From positions 1-28,316 of the forward strand of contig JAWQRN010000569.1 of NCBI GenBank assembly GCA_033557685.1: DNA of 28,316 nt, written 5' to 3'. Position numbers and translations under genes: made by a program. Every line of letters begins with the position of its first letter. Position 1 is the first letter of the stretch. Shown here in pieces: positions 9,301-20,029 of this stretch. The notes beneath the pieces are model-generated. The model worked only from the letters and a program-made list of their open reading frames with translations. It did not search any database and was not told the DNA's origin. This stretch comes from Sperchopsis tessellata (lineage: Eukaryota; Arthropoda; Insecta; Coleoptera; Hydrophilidae).

Positions 9301-9369
9301 CTAAACAACTAGTTTCTTGTATTCTTCCAGCATTTTTTAGGAACAATACTAATATTAATGTTGCTCAAA

Positions 9370-9757
9370 TGTCAACCTTACCTACCCGCGGGATGAGTTA
9401 TCATCCTGCGCCCCCTGCTAATAACTAACGAAGCTCTGGCGGCCTATTGCTTGGGGGTATATTCTGACCCCAGTTGTCCCGGGGTAACAGGGCCCTTGTT
9501 GGGCTAATCACCCACATAAGATACAAAATATTCAAACAAACACAATTAGCATCGGAAATGGATGTAATGCACAAGGATCATCAAAGCAAGAACAACGGAC
9601 ACAAATAGGAACATTCGATTGGAAAAACGGGGAAGGAAGGAGGGAGATCACTTAATGAGGTTCGAGAGCTAGCTTGAGATCGAGATGAATTACGAAAATG
9701 GATCGAGGACCCGACGCTCTAAGGCAAATGGGAAAGGAAAAGAAGAAGAAGAAGTAC
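9370..9757 (+). mobile_element. Short composite LINE fragment: 5' leader-like block plus 3' end with GAA tail
   Basis: A GC-richer block (about 9380-9520) contains GCTCTGGCGGCCTATTG and GGGTATATTCTGACCCC, which resembles the 5' leader of RTE-like insect LINEs as I remember them. About 9650-9715 then translates as SLNEVRELA, stop, DRDELRKWIEDPTL, which looks like the extreme C-terminus of a LINE ORF. The sequence ends in AAAAGAAGAAGAAGAAG before AT-rich DNA. No endonuclease or RT motif lies between, although a full element would carry over 2.5 kb there. It is either an internally deleted LINE or a SINE-like derivative using LINE ends. The family match is from memory and moderate. Confidence 0.55.
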
Positions 9758-11880
9758 TTTTTCTTGGGATTTTAATAATCTTCTGAAGAAATCTTGACTC
9801 GTAGTAAATAGGTTATGTTGCGGTTATATTCTGGCAGACGTGTAGAGTGATATTTTTTTCAGTGAAGTTAAGTTACTTAATATTTTACTATTTGTTTATT
9901 TCATTAAATAATTACAATTATCAGTTAATCTATTTGTACTGTGTGAGAGAGTGAGAGAGGGGGGGGAGAGATAGCTGTTTTACTTTTGTTTATTTATTGA
10001 AATTTACTGTACTCGTAATTGTGTCATCCAATAGTACACTTTTGCGTTTTCTCAAATGCCTTCTCATTAAAAGTGGGGGTGTTTTTTTAGTAACGTACGC
10101 GGAACCCGACTCTCCCTGGGTTAAAATAGAAAAGATATTTTAAGAATTCGATTTCCAATTTGAGGTTGCAAATGTTTTTATAGTTTCTCTTTTGTGATAA
10201 GTAAAACCAACTTAACCAGACACTAAAATGGGCCGTCTAAGGTCGGCACACTATAACCTGATGGTGATCTGTTATTTATTAGGGGGATAGAAAAGTGTTT
10301 GTGCAAAGATATATAAAGTATTTTTATGAATGAGGTTTCCTAAAAGGGGTTACATGGTACAGGACATTACCTTTATCTCTGAAAATAATGGTGCAGCTTG
10401 AAACTTACAATGTATTTTCGTAACAAAGCAGGTAGGAGTTGTAATAATGAGTGTGTTGGTTATTTAAAGAAATACGTACAGCATTGTAAAGAAAGGTATG
10501 TTCCCTTAAAATGATAATAGTAAATTATAATCCTCTATTTAAATTTTACAACAGCCACTATGTTTAGTAAAGATATACCTCGACATTTTGCTTGGTTTCA
10601 TTGTGTCTTTTGCTACTATTACTGCACAAACAGTACCCTAGTTATTATGTGTAAAATTATCTCCAGACCGCATAAGTTCCATTTCTAAGGAACCATCTTA
10701 ATATGCGTGAGTTTGTTTCTATTTGGTTGTTAAACTAATGCTTACTCCAATTTTATTGCGGCTTTGTAAATTATCTTCGTTATATGTTCCTATTTCTTGA
10801 ATCAAATGTTGATTTCTATCTTATCATTTAAAACATAAATTTTAACTAAAATTGTAACGTGCAAAACATGCTCGACTATATGCACAACTAGGCATACAAA
10901 TATCCCATATGGACTACCAAGGTTGGAAATCCGCTGAACGAGTACGAGCATCCGCAGCGACGCGTGGCGTTGTGTTGTGTGGTTTCAAATACAGTGTAGG
11001 TGTCTGTGCATACCTACCGTGATGCGGTCCGGAGCTATTTCATGACGACAATTTTAGAAAAAATTACTAACCATTTATAGCGACGTCGCAGATCTCAATA
11101 AAGTGTAAATAACACCCACTTGGAGAATTGCTGATGTAGCGAGATCCATATTCAAGCACCTAAACATCAAATTGGAGATGGTGCTTAATAAAAGTTTAAG
11201 GGAGAATGTAATGGAAGAATGTGTATCGTTTATGATATATGGGGCAGATCTAAAAACCAGGCTCGTCCTAGGCACATATGTTATAATAAAACCCCCGAAT
11301 CAAAGTGCCAGTTTTATCCCTTTTACAAACTAATTTTCTCTCATATAGTGAGCCCTAAAGTTTAGATGCGATAACAAGGGAGATTCACACAGCACTACTA
11401 GTAATGTATTCTTCTGGCACACTTTATTACCATATATTTTTCTGAGATGACTATAAATTATATGGAGACAAACCTATTTGTGCTAAAGAAATATTGATTC
11501 AAAAGTCTTTGCACTGCAATTCATTTGAAAAACATTTACAGTCAATATTTATATTACTGCAAGCACTCTGCCTCATTACTGTTAATAAAGAACGTTATTA
11601 TCAACTTTTTGTATTAATGAGAATGTAGTGTTTACGTGCCATTTTCACCATCTCGTCCAGTTTTTTCAAAACAATAATAAATGTTTATTTAGTGTTAGTA
11701 TAATTAAAACATACAAGAGTAACAATTTTATATGTACAATATAATATTTGTATTAAAATAGATCTCTGAGATAGACTGGTAGATAATATTCTAGAAAATC
11801 CGACCAGCACCAATTCTGATCTTGGTCATTTCAATATCAAAAATAATACAAAAAGTAGTAGATACTCTTCTTCATTTTCT
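9758..11880. other. About 2.1 kb without a recognised gene
   Basis: AT-rich, with a purine tract at 9941-9973 and a short CpG-richer block near 10930-11040. A minus-strand open stretch at 11075-11275 shows no family pattern. The last bases hold the 3' tail of the LINE at 11881-14390: CTCTTCTTC at 11865-11873 reads GAAGAAGAG on the element's strand. Confidence 0.5.
9941..9973. repeat. GA-rich purine tract
   Basis: A tract of about 33 bases made mostly of GAGA units and a run of eight or nine G. Simple low-complexity sequence. Confidence 0.85.
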
Positions 11881-14390
11881 TTAGCATGTGTTCGTCCAGC
11901 AGTGGACATAGGCCTCAATTCACGACTTTAACTGTTCTTCGCTGTGCGCCTCCGGCAAAATTCAGCCGCTCTCTTCAGGTCGTCGCCCCATCGGATCGTG
12001 GGCCTTGCGCGCACCCGTTATCCGAGCCAGGTTGTCGGTTTGCCTTGCATTATGTCCTGTGTAACTCTACTTGAGCTTGGATACTTGTTCAGAAACGTCA
12101 AATAACTTAGTCCTCTGTCAAATCCATGTATTTTTCCTTTTATCTCTCACAGTGATGCCAATCATGGATCCTTCCATTGCTCTTTGTGCTCTTATCAATT
12201 TATCTAAAGTGGATTTTGTGAGACTCCATGTTTGAGCACCTTGTGTCAATACTGTTAGGATGCATTGGTTGGAAACACGGGTTATAACGTGTTGGGGTGC
12301 CTTTTTGTTTTTAGGTACATATTTTAGTTTGCCATATGCCACCCATGTCAATCTTACTCTCCTTCCAATTTCGGCAGTATGATTTCCTTTGCCCACCTTT
12401 ACAACTTGACCTAAATAGATGAACGAGGTCACTTGTTCCAGCGTTTCGTTATTGAATATTATGACTGTTTTATTCATTTTAAGGCCTATTATCTCGGAAG
12501 CTTCTGCCAGCTCATTAACCATGGTTTGTAGACTTTCGTGGTTATCTGCTACTAGGAAAATATCGTTGGCAAATCTTAGATAATTCAGTCTTTTCCCGTT
12601 GATATTTTGTCCTTTTCCTTCCCAATTAAGAGTTTTGAATATGTCTTCTAAGGCTTAAGTGGATATCTTGGGTACTATAACGTCTTCTTGCCTGACTCCT
12701 CGGTTTATGCATATTGACTCTGAACTGTCTGCAAATTGTATTTTCATTGTGACGTGGCTATATAAGTTGTGTATTAGTTGCCTTTTCGATGATCTATCCT
12801 ATAGTTGTTCAGTGCCCGCTCCACCACACTGTGTGCGTATATTTGCTGAGGAAGTCTTTCAATTTACTCAGAAAGACGTCTTCTTCTGATTTTAGCACGT
12901 CGTCATTTCCTGGTGCTTTGTTATTTTTCATTGTCGTAAGTGCCTTCCGAAAGGTCTTTGAAATTGACCTTTTCAATTTTTCTGCTTAGGATTCGCTTAG
13001 ATTCTTCGTTTGGGTTTATTTTGGAGCTGTACAGTTCTTGGTAAAATTCTTCTGTTATATTAGCTACTCCCGGTTTGTCTCTTACTTTTTTAAGCGCAAT
13101 TATTTGTATTCTTCCCAATGATCGTCTCAAGATTTTCATTTCCTTGCTATTTTTAATAACTTTTTCTATCCTCTTGCCTTCAAGTCTTTTGATATCATCG
13201 TTTATCATTTTGTTTATGGTCTTGTTCCCTGTACTAGCAATGTTCCTCTGTAATTTATGTGTTGCTTGGTACTGTCTCTTATTTTGGTTTTTCGCATTGT
13301 TTTCCTCTGTCTTTTGCTTCGCTTTAATTACTGCCACTGTTCGAATTGTATATATTTCTTCCAAGCTCTCTGTTAGTGATTGAGAGATAGCTTTGATCTT
13401 ACCATGGGGTGGTCACTGCTTGTTGAGAATCGATTTAGCACTGTGAGGTCTTGGAATATCAATTTTTAGTACTTCCATTTGGGTTAACTCAGGTCTACCT
13501 CCGATGTTCCTTCTTTTTAAAGAAAGTACTCATGGTGTACATCTGATGTTGTGCTAGGAAGTTTTTCAATCTTTCAACTCTGCTGTTTCATGTTTCGCAG
13601 CCGGATGGTTCTGTTTTGTCTTCGATTTCTTCAGTGTTTTTACCCAGCTTTGCATTGAAATTACCCATTATAATAGAGATTATCTTCGTATCATGTTCTA
13701 AGGCCGTTAATATGTCTTCATAGAATATGTCGTCTTCGTCCTCTTCGTGTGTTGTTGCTCGAGCGTAGACTTCGATTACTTTGATTTGGCAGATTTTGTT
13801 TATTTTTACTATAAGGTATGCTACTCTGGATGATATGCCTTTTTATAGTATTATCTTGGATAATAATTTCTTATTTACAAGTAATCTAACTCCTCCATGG
13901 TTTTTGTCTTCATTTCCCTTATAATATAGTGAGTTTCCTGAGTAAAGTTTCCTTCGTACTTCCCATAGTCCGAGTATGTCATATTTCACGCTTTCTATCC
14001 CATGTTCTAGTTCGTACGGTTTATGTTGTATGTACCCATAGTTATCTTTGCATTAGTTTGGTGATGGTTTCCATTTCTTGATGTTTTACTTCGATGTGTC
14101 AAACTCTTGCCTCCCCCGGAATCCGAGAGGCAGACCATCTGAGCGGAGTGGGATTCTGAGCATGCTGTACCCACCTGAAAAAATTCAACATATTTCATGT
14201 AGTGAGGGGTATATAGCTTGTTAGACACCTCACTTGCTGTGCGTGTTGGTGACTATTGGTAATCTTCCTAACTCAGGTGTTATTGTAGCACCTTAAGACG
14301 TGGCACCACTATGACCATGTCTGTAGAATCTAGCTCTCCTTGACTGTGTAAGCCATCAAATGCCTCGATCACTCGCAGCTGTATTAAGAT
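11881..14390 (-). pseudogene. RTE-like LINE, nearly contiguous but inactive
   Basis: Minus-strand non-LTR retrotransposon. A GC-richer 5' leader lies at about 14390-14090. Endonuclease pieces: YDILGLWEVRRKLYSGNSLY and YYKGNEDKNHGGVRLLVNKK (about 13985-13870); IKVIEVYARATTHEEDEDDI (about 13790-13730); IISIIMGNFNAKLG (near 13680-13640); MSTFFKKKEHRR (near 13530); and FQDLTVLNRFSTSSDHPMV (about 13460-13400, SDH kept). A 147-residue open stretch (13364-12921) holds the basic linker and VTEEFYQELY-like ITEEFYQELYSSK. The RT has LTTMKNNKAPGNDDV (about 12945-12900), INRGVRQEDVIVPK (about 12700-12660), LRFANDIFLVADN (about 12580-12540) and GLKMN (12483-12469). The C-terminus has FIYLGQVVKVG, CILTVLTQGAQTWSLT, ARQTDN and EAYVHCWTN, ending at 11881-11883. 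Part of the RT fingers is deleted near 12880. The first catalytic Asp of the FADD box is Asn (12565-12567). Function before decay: target-primed reverse transcription. Confidence 0.93.
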
Positions 14391-16362
14391 TTTCGGTTTC
14401 ACAGCTCTAAAATGGTCTAAAATATAATTCAAATTTATAAAAAAATGTTCTTGTTATTCACATGCGGATTTTATTAAGATTATGGTAAGACTTGTAAAGG
14501 ATTTACGTGTCGCTACTTGTTAGAAAAAATGTCAATGTTAGGTGGGGCAGCATAGAGAGACTAATTCCATCTGCTCGTACAGAATGGAAGGAACTTTAAA
14601 AACTTCATTAATTGTGCCTAAAACATTGATAGTTACTTACTGGTTTCTAAAAGAGCTGTTTCTGTTTAATACATCAATGATGGCATTTGTAACTCCCATA
14701 TAAAACTGAAGTTTGGATATGTTAGAAAATAGGGGGAAAGTGTTAACTGAGTTGGATAATCCTAGAACATTTAATGCTGTAATTTGAAAAAAATAGCTAC
14801 TCCATGTTACATAAAAAATATAGCACAGAAGTTGCTAAATAATTGGCATGATGAATAAATTGGAACTATATACGATATGGTTTATTATGCTTCATATATA
14901 GAAGGAACATGAAAATAAGCAACATAGAGTAAGTGAATTGTTGGAAATATCTGAGAAAACTGAAGAACTTTGTGTGTGGACCAATCAAAGGTCAATAAGT
15001 CATGATAGTTAAACACTTTTTAGAATTTTGCTGACTTTTCGCGGGTAGTAACTGCCTTAGGAACCACCTAGTTAAAGTATTATTATAAAGAAATATATGA
15101 GAATACAAACTATAGCTGTAATATAATGTAGCGAAGCTAGTTTTCTTGGAAAATTTTCCAAAGCAAGGTCACATAAGAAGTCTAGAAATCTCAAGGATAC
15201 ATGTTGAAATAGCAAGTACAAATCTCTATTATGAATAAATTAGTATGCTAACATACGCAAATGTATGAGTTATACACACAACAATAAATTATGCCTGAGT
15301 TGTACAAGTAACTTGGCATAACTGTACCTCTAATTTAACATATGTGCGTGTACCTAGATGAATTATATCTATATTATACCCAAATTTGCTAACGTCATAA
15401 TTTCAATACAGACTAGCAATGTATATAACTAGCTACGACATATTTTATCTATTATGAAAGCAACTAATTCTAAAGTTTAATTGAATTTATTAGCATTCTA
15501 TGATAATATTAAAACCATTGCACCGATAACAATGTTTACTTAACTTGCTACACTTAAAAATAGTTTGTTAAAAACTAATAATTCCACAATAATACTGTGC
15601 AAAATTTCAATTTAATATATAATTTTACTATAATTAACGATGCCGCAATTTAAAGTAAGAATAAAATAAAAAGTATAATAGTGTATTATTAAATTAATAT
15701 TGCTTCCACGGTCGTCAGTGTAACTTACTTTGGGCATTTTTTTTCTTCTACAGATTACTTTCAAATTTATTAAAGTAAAAAAATAAGTATCGTAGCGCTA
15801 ACTGCAATGTTAGACAGGTGCTTATCTCTCGTATATGGCTTACTTTCGATATTTAGTTCATATTAACGAAACCATATAGCATATTGTTCTAAGGCTGAGC
15901 TGCATAGGAGATTACAGTTGCACTCATGGTAAGTGGTATTCTTCGAAACACCGTCAACTTTTGCAATATGTTACGAATAACGTGGTGGGAAATAAAAAAA
16001 AAATATTAAAAGTATAGTATACGAGTGTATATATCCACTAACCTAACTTTATGACATGGAATTATTAACATCGATAATTCAATTTTATCCATGATATACC
16101 GGTGTTGTATATATACAAATGTTTTATTCCTCAACATTCATCTTGAAAATGAATATATTGTTGCTTGATGAAGTAATGGAATCAGGATTCATATTTCTGC
16201 TGGCCGAGTCAATAAATAAAGTAGAAAAATTCATCCCCAAAGAAAGTCGGAGTTTACACTTTACCAAATAAAAAAATATATAAAACCGAGTAAGTTTTAT
16301 AACGCACAGTTAAATATGTACTTAAACTTCCTGTTGTACCCCTTGCGAGCTATGTTTTCACG
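14391..16362. other. About 2 kb AT-rich, no gene recognised
   Basis: No coding pattern, inverted repeat or RNA gene was recognised on either strand. Probably old intergenic or repeat-derived DNA. Confidence 0.5.
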
Positions 16363-16514
16363 ATTTTCATTATTATGAGCTGGTCCAAATACATTTATGA
16401 TATAACGATTTCGATTAGTGTGCCATCGATGTACATATTGCTTGCTTAGTTAGCTCATTGAGCAATACTTTTGTTTTACTAAGATTCATCCTAAAGCCTA
16501 GTTCGTTACTTTTA

Positions 16515-16548
<34 letters not shown>

Positions 16549-17450
16549 TACACTCTGGAGCTCCTCTATATTGTGTGTATAAAAACGCGATATCATCTTT
16601 AAATCTCAAATGCTCCTGGAAAAAATACTTTAGAGTTGCAGTAAACAAGATATAGTATCTCCTTGTCTTACAAACTCTTGAATATTAAACGTTTCGGTCT
16701 CTTGATGTAATGTAAAGTTTGATGCGATTTTTTTATACATGGTTTGTATCAGCAGATGGAATATTATTTTGGACCAAAGTTTTTATAAATGCAGATGTCT
16801 TAATTGAGCCAAATGCTTTCTCGTAGTCTGCGAACGCACAACATAATGGTAGATTACAGTCATTACATTTAGATACTAATTCGGGCACCATGTGGATGTG
16901 ATTAATAGTGGTATATTCCTTACAAAAGTCAGCCTGTTCTTTAGGTTGGTCAGAAAAATTTTGCCTGAAAGGCGATTGTAATTATTTTGATAATTATCTT
17001 AAAAACCACAGGTGTAAGACTGATTGATTGATATTTTTGTGAATTATATTGATTGTTGCATTGTTCCAAGATCACTTCCAATAATATTTAGTGTATTAGT
17101 CGTGATCCCATATTCCCCTGATGTTTTTCCACACTTTATTGACTTTAGACTATGTGTGTGAGGGTAATAGTAATATAACGTCTTTTTCGGAAGAGATGTG
17201 TATATAGCTTGATCATCTCGATATAATTCCTAGTAAACATTACTAACAACTGCAATGACTTCCTCTCTATCATTAAATATCTTCACAATCATAAGTTTCG
17301 GTTTCACCTATTTGTAACTCCTAAGATGTTCTATCGCCCGAAATGTGGTTTCATAGTTTTGTTTTCTTCCTTAATTTGCCATTGTTGGTTTCTGAAAGTT
17401 CCACATACTCTGAATTCTGCCTTCTACTCTTAACTTTACATATTATTTCT
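16363..17450 (-). pseudogene. LINE reverse transcriptase fragment split by a (TA)n tract
   Basis: Minus-strand RT remnant read from about 17450 to 16363. Pieces: KIFNDREEVIAVVSNVY (near 17285-17235, linker end); QPKEQADFCKEYTTINHIHM (about 16950-16890); LVSKCNDCNLPLC then FADYEKAFGSIKTSAF (about 16875-16790, motif A with its Asp kept at 16826-16828); IKLYITSRDRNV (near 16720); a frame-broken remnant of the RVRQGD block; HLRFKDDI (about 16612-16589, both Asp kept but Ala replaced by Lys); and, beyond the (TA)n tract, SNELGFRMNLSKTKVLLNE (16508-16455). It is truncated shortly after YMYLDQLI near 16370. The last 150 bases are clearly homologous to 26867-27022, so the two are copies of one family. 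Confidence 0.87.
16517..16546. repeat. (TA)n microsatellite inside an RT pseudogene
   Basis: A 30-base AT dinucleotide tract between the FKDD box and the GFRMN motif of the RT remnant. It takes the place of the short segment normally found there. Confidence 0.96.
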
Positions 17451-18147
17451 GAATTCTCTTTTTGAAGGGTTTTTGAATGAATACATCCTTTTTACCTATG
17501 GATTATTGTTTATAGTCTCGTTTTTCGCCTCTTTTAGGTATATAAAAATTTACATATATAAAAACTTAAATCTCAGTGACTACACATATAATTTAACACT
17601 ATTCTAATATCTATATCCTTGACTTCTAATATTTCGTTTAGCATTTTATTCCAATATCTGAATTTCAAATTCCTAAATATTAAAACTTACAATTGCAATT
17701 TAACTTGACAAAAGTGTAAAATATTCTTTAATATTTATGGCACTTTATAGTTGAGGTCTTGCTAACTTCCTTGAGAATAATATATTTTTAGAAAGCCTAC
17801 ATTTTGTATTTATATCTTTTAATTTCAAATATTTTCTATAGCAATTATTATTGTATTTTCAAAAGTGTATTCTATCTAAAATGTTGACAATTATATACTT
17901 TTTTTGTTAGTGTTCAGCAAATCTACTATTAAGCTTTAGTTGAAATACTCCTTGATTATATTTTAGATGGACTAAGTTAATTTTTCTGCCACATATGTTA
18001 GATAAATGCAATCTTTCTAATATTCTAACTGTTTGTAAGATAGATAATGATTTCATTTCACCTTTTTTTATTGTGCCTTTAATTAATTTTAGAACTACGG
18101 ATTTATATAGTGATGTGACATCGATTTATTTAATTATTTAATTAAGT
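17451..18147. other. AT-rich stretch upstream of an RT fragment, unassigned
   Basis: The minus strand has an open stretch of about 50 codons near 18050-17900 (for example ILERLHLSNICGRKINLVHL), which I cannot assign. It may be decayed 5' sequence of the LINE at 16363-17450, where the endonuclease would be expected, but no endonuclease motif was found. Confidence 0.35.
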
Positions 18148-18420
18148 ATACAGGATTACTCAAAAAGTCATGGCAAAAAAAAGTTGCTTTGTCTTTAACA
18201 GAATACCCTATATATTACTCAATATTTCAATTGTACTAAACATTTTAACAAAAAAACATTATGCACCCTACATACCTAAACTTAACCGTTTTCGAGATAT
18301 CGAGTTTTGAAATCACTTTTTACTACTCACTAAATTATTAAAGCAAAAGGGACCAAAATGGATATTTATTAGCAAAATTACACAAGGTAAAGTATATGTA
18401 TATGATTAAATTTCATTATT
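18148..18420 (-). mobile_element. Terminal region of a Tc1/mariner-like element
   Basis: The block from ACTCAAAAAGTCATGG (18157-18172) to CGTTTTCGAGATATCGAG (18287-18304) resembles the end sequence that I recall from a common insect DNA-transposon family (a CAAAAAGT end, a GCACCCT..CATACCTAAAC block, and the CGAGATATCGAG palindrome). It lies just beyond the C-terminus of the transposase remnant at 18595-18830, where such an end is expected. The match is from memory, not from alignment. Confidence 0.5.
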
Positions 18421-18594
18421 AGTTTTTTGCAGCTAATAAAAAGCATAATTGTACAGGTTTGATAAAAAGGCATGCAAAGAAAAAATGTCCTATACTATTA
18501 CTGGATATTTTAAATTTTATGAAAACAATAGTTGTGCTAGAAATAGAAGGGACAAAACACGTTTAATTACACAAAAAGTATTTGCTTTGGAACT

Positions 18595-18830
18595 CTATCT
18601 TATAAGTTGCTTAAAGTGTTCACCGTTTACCTCCTGACAATAATGAATTCGCTGAAGAAAACTTTCTAGTTTATTTAAAATGGTATTGGGAGGAATACTG
18701 CAAATTTCATAAATTATCCTTTTCCGCTGAAAAAAAGTCAAGCGGTATCATATCGGGAGACCTAGCTGGTCCTTCAATTTCCCCCCTGCGACCAATCCAT
18801 TTACCATTGGAACAGGTAGTTTGCACACCT
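18595..18830 (-). pseudogene. Tc1/mariner-like (IS630 superfamily) transposase C-terminus
   Basis: Minus-strand fragment reading NGKWIGRRGEIEGPARSPDM then IPLDFF (18808 to about 18735), the classic WIGRxGPIEWPARSPDLxPLDFF motif. Its SPD Asp (18752-18754) is the last acidic residue of the DDE/D triad. After a stop and frameshift it continues RIIYEICSIPPNTILNKLES and LQRIHYCQEVNGEHFKQLIR, to a stop at 18595-18597. This matches the family's C-terminal RIxxxCxxIxxxxLxxxxxxFxxRLxxCxxxxGxHFExL. The upstream two thirds with the first two catalytic acids are absent or beyond recognition. The reaction before decay was cut-and-paste transposition at TA sites. Confidence 0.86.
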
Positions 18831-19154
18831 GTGCCGAGGGTTACTATGAACCTGTCACCTTTATTGTGGGGTTTTTCCCAATTTTGTCGTTTTAATAGTT
18901 TTAGTAACTTAGTTTTTACTCGTGGTACTTTTGTTGGTCTTTCAAAAGATTTGTTTGTAATTTTTTTATTTTTATTTTGTTGATGAGAAATGGAGTTATT
19001 TATATCTAACCATTGATAATACTAACTCCAACGGTCCAAAAAGGTAACACAAAGAATTAAGTCATAAGCGATGGTCAAAAACACATAACTACTTATTATG
19101 GTCAATGTAAGGCGTATTCGTACTTCCGGGTATGTAATTTAATTTAAGATAATA

Positions 19155-19193
19155 CACATTGTACACATACCCGAGATTATATTGTACAATGTG
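19155..19193. repeat. Perfect 11-bp hairpin
   Basis: CACATTGTACA at 19155-19165 is the exact reverse complement of TGTACAATGTG at 19183-19193, with a 17-base loop. No T-run follows, and no adjacent gene gives it a role. Confidence 0.8.
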
Positions 19194-19608
19194 CTGTCAT
19201 TTTAAAATTAGCTAGACGGAATAAATACAATTTTGAACAACAACGCGTCAATTCAGATTTTAAAGGGAAGCTCAAAACCACTTTGGAATTTCAAATATAA
19301 TTATCTAATTGTGATACATCGTTACATAGAGCAAACAAAAATTTATCTTTCTGAGCAAAACATTGAAATAGGTTTATGCATTTGTGACATAGAGTTGAAG
19401 TTAAATCATATTAATTACATAAAACTTGTACAGAAAATAATTTTATTAAATGTCAAAATATATTATATAGTATAGTTTTCAGTAGAATAAAAACAAAAGC
19501 ATAGCATGTGGATGTGGTTCTTATAAGAATAAAAACAAACTGTTTATCGTGGTTTAAGTTTTGGGGCCCAAATTATATGATACTTATCAGGGTCAGTGTC
19601 AGTGTTTG

Positions 19609-19720
19609 TTCTTCTTCTTCTTCTTCATCTTTAGGGGCCTAACTTCCAGATAGAAGTGTAAATGCCCGATTTCACGTATAACGCCGATTAGAGCTCGACT
19701 AACTTAGGTCATATTAAGAG
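19609..19720 (-). mobile_element. Possible LINE/SINE 3' end with GAA tail
   Basis: On the minus strand, about 100 bases of GC-richer sequence (19720-19630) end in AAAGATGAAGAAGAAGAAGAAGAA (19631 down to 19609; plus-strand TTC repeats). The arrangement resembles the GAA-rich tails at 9740-9757 (plus) and 11865-11873 (minus). No coding end is visible, so this is tentative. Confidence 0.35.
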
Positions 19721-20029
19721 ATATGTGTTTAAGTTTTTATTTTTTTTTTAATTAGTGCTGTAGGTAATTAGGGATTCATCGTATAGGTTTCTTTCAATTT
19801 GTTTTTTTTTGCGTTTTGCTTAATCTAAATTTATACTCTGGTGCAACTCACTTTCTTAATTATTTCTTTTGTTTGGTGTTTTAAGTTTCCATTTATATAT
19901 TTGCACTGTTTCAATGACTAAATTTCAGCTTCACATAATGCAATTATTGGATTTTAAATACAGCAGGTAGAAAACTTGGATATCATCCGTTTATAAAAGA
20001 TTATTAGTTTCTTGCGGCGGGCGTATTTG

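Larger units (their letters stand above)
18831..20029. other. About 1.2 kb without a recognised gene
   Basis: Contains a short hairpin at 19155-19193 and a TTC tract at 19609-19626. The 80-codon plus-strand open stretch at 19233-19475 has no family resemblance and AT-driven composition; I do not call it a gene. Confidence 0.5.

Noticed and set aside
13075..13383. Plus-strand hydrophobic open frame of 102 codons, membrane-protein-like
   Set aside because: Antisense of the Lys-rich LINE linker; Lys and Asn codons read as Phe, Leu and Ile on the other strand.
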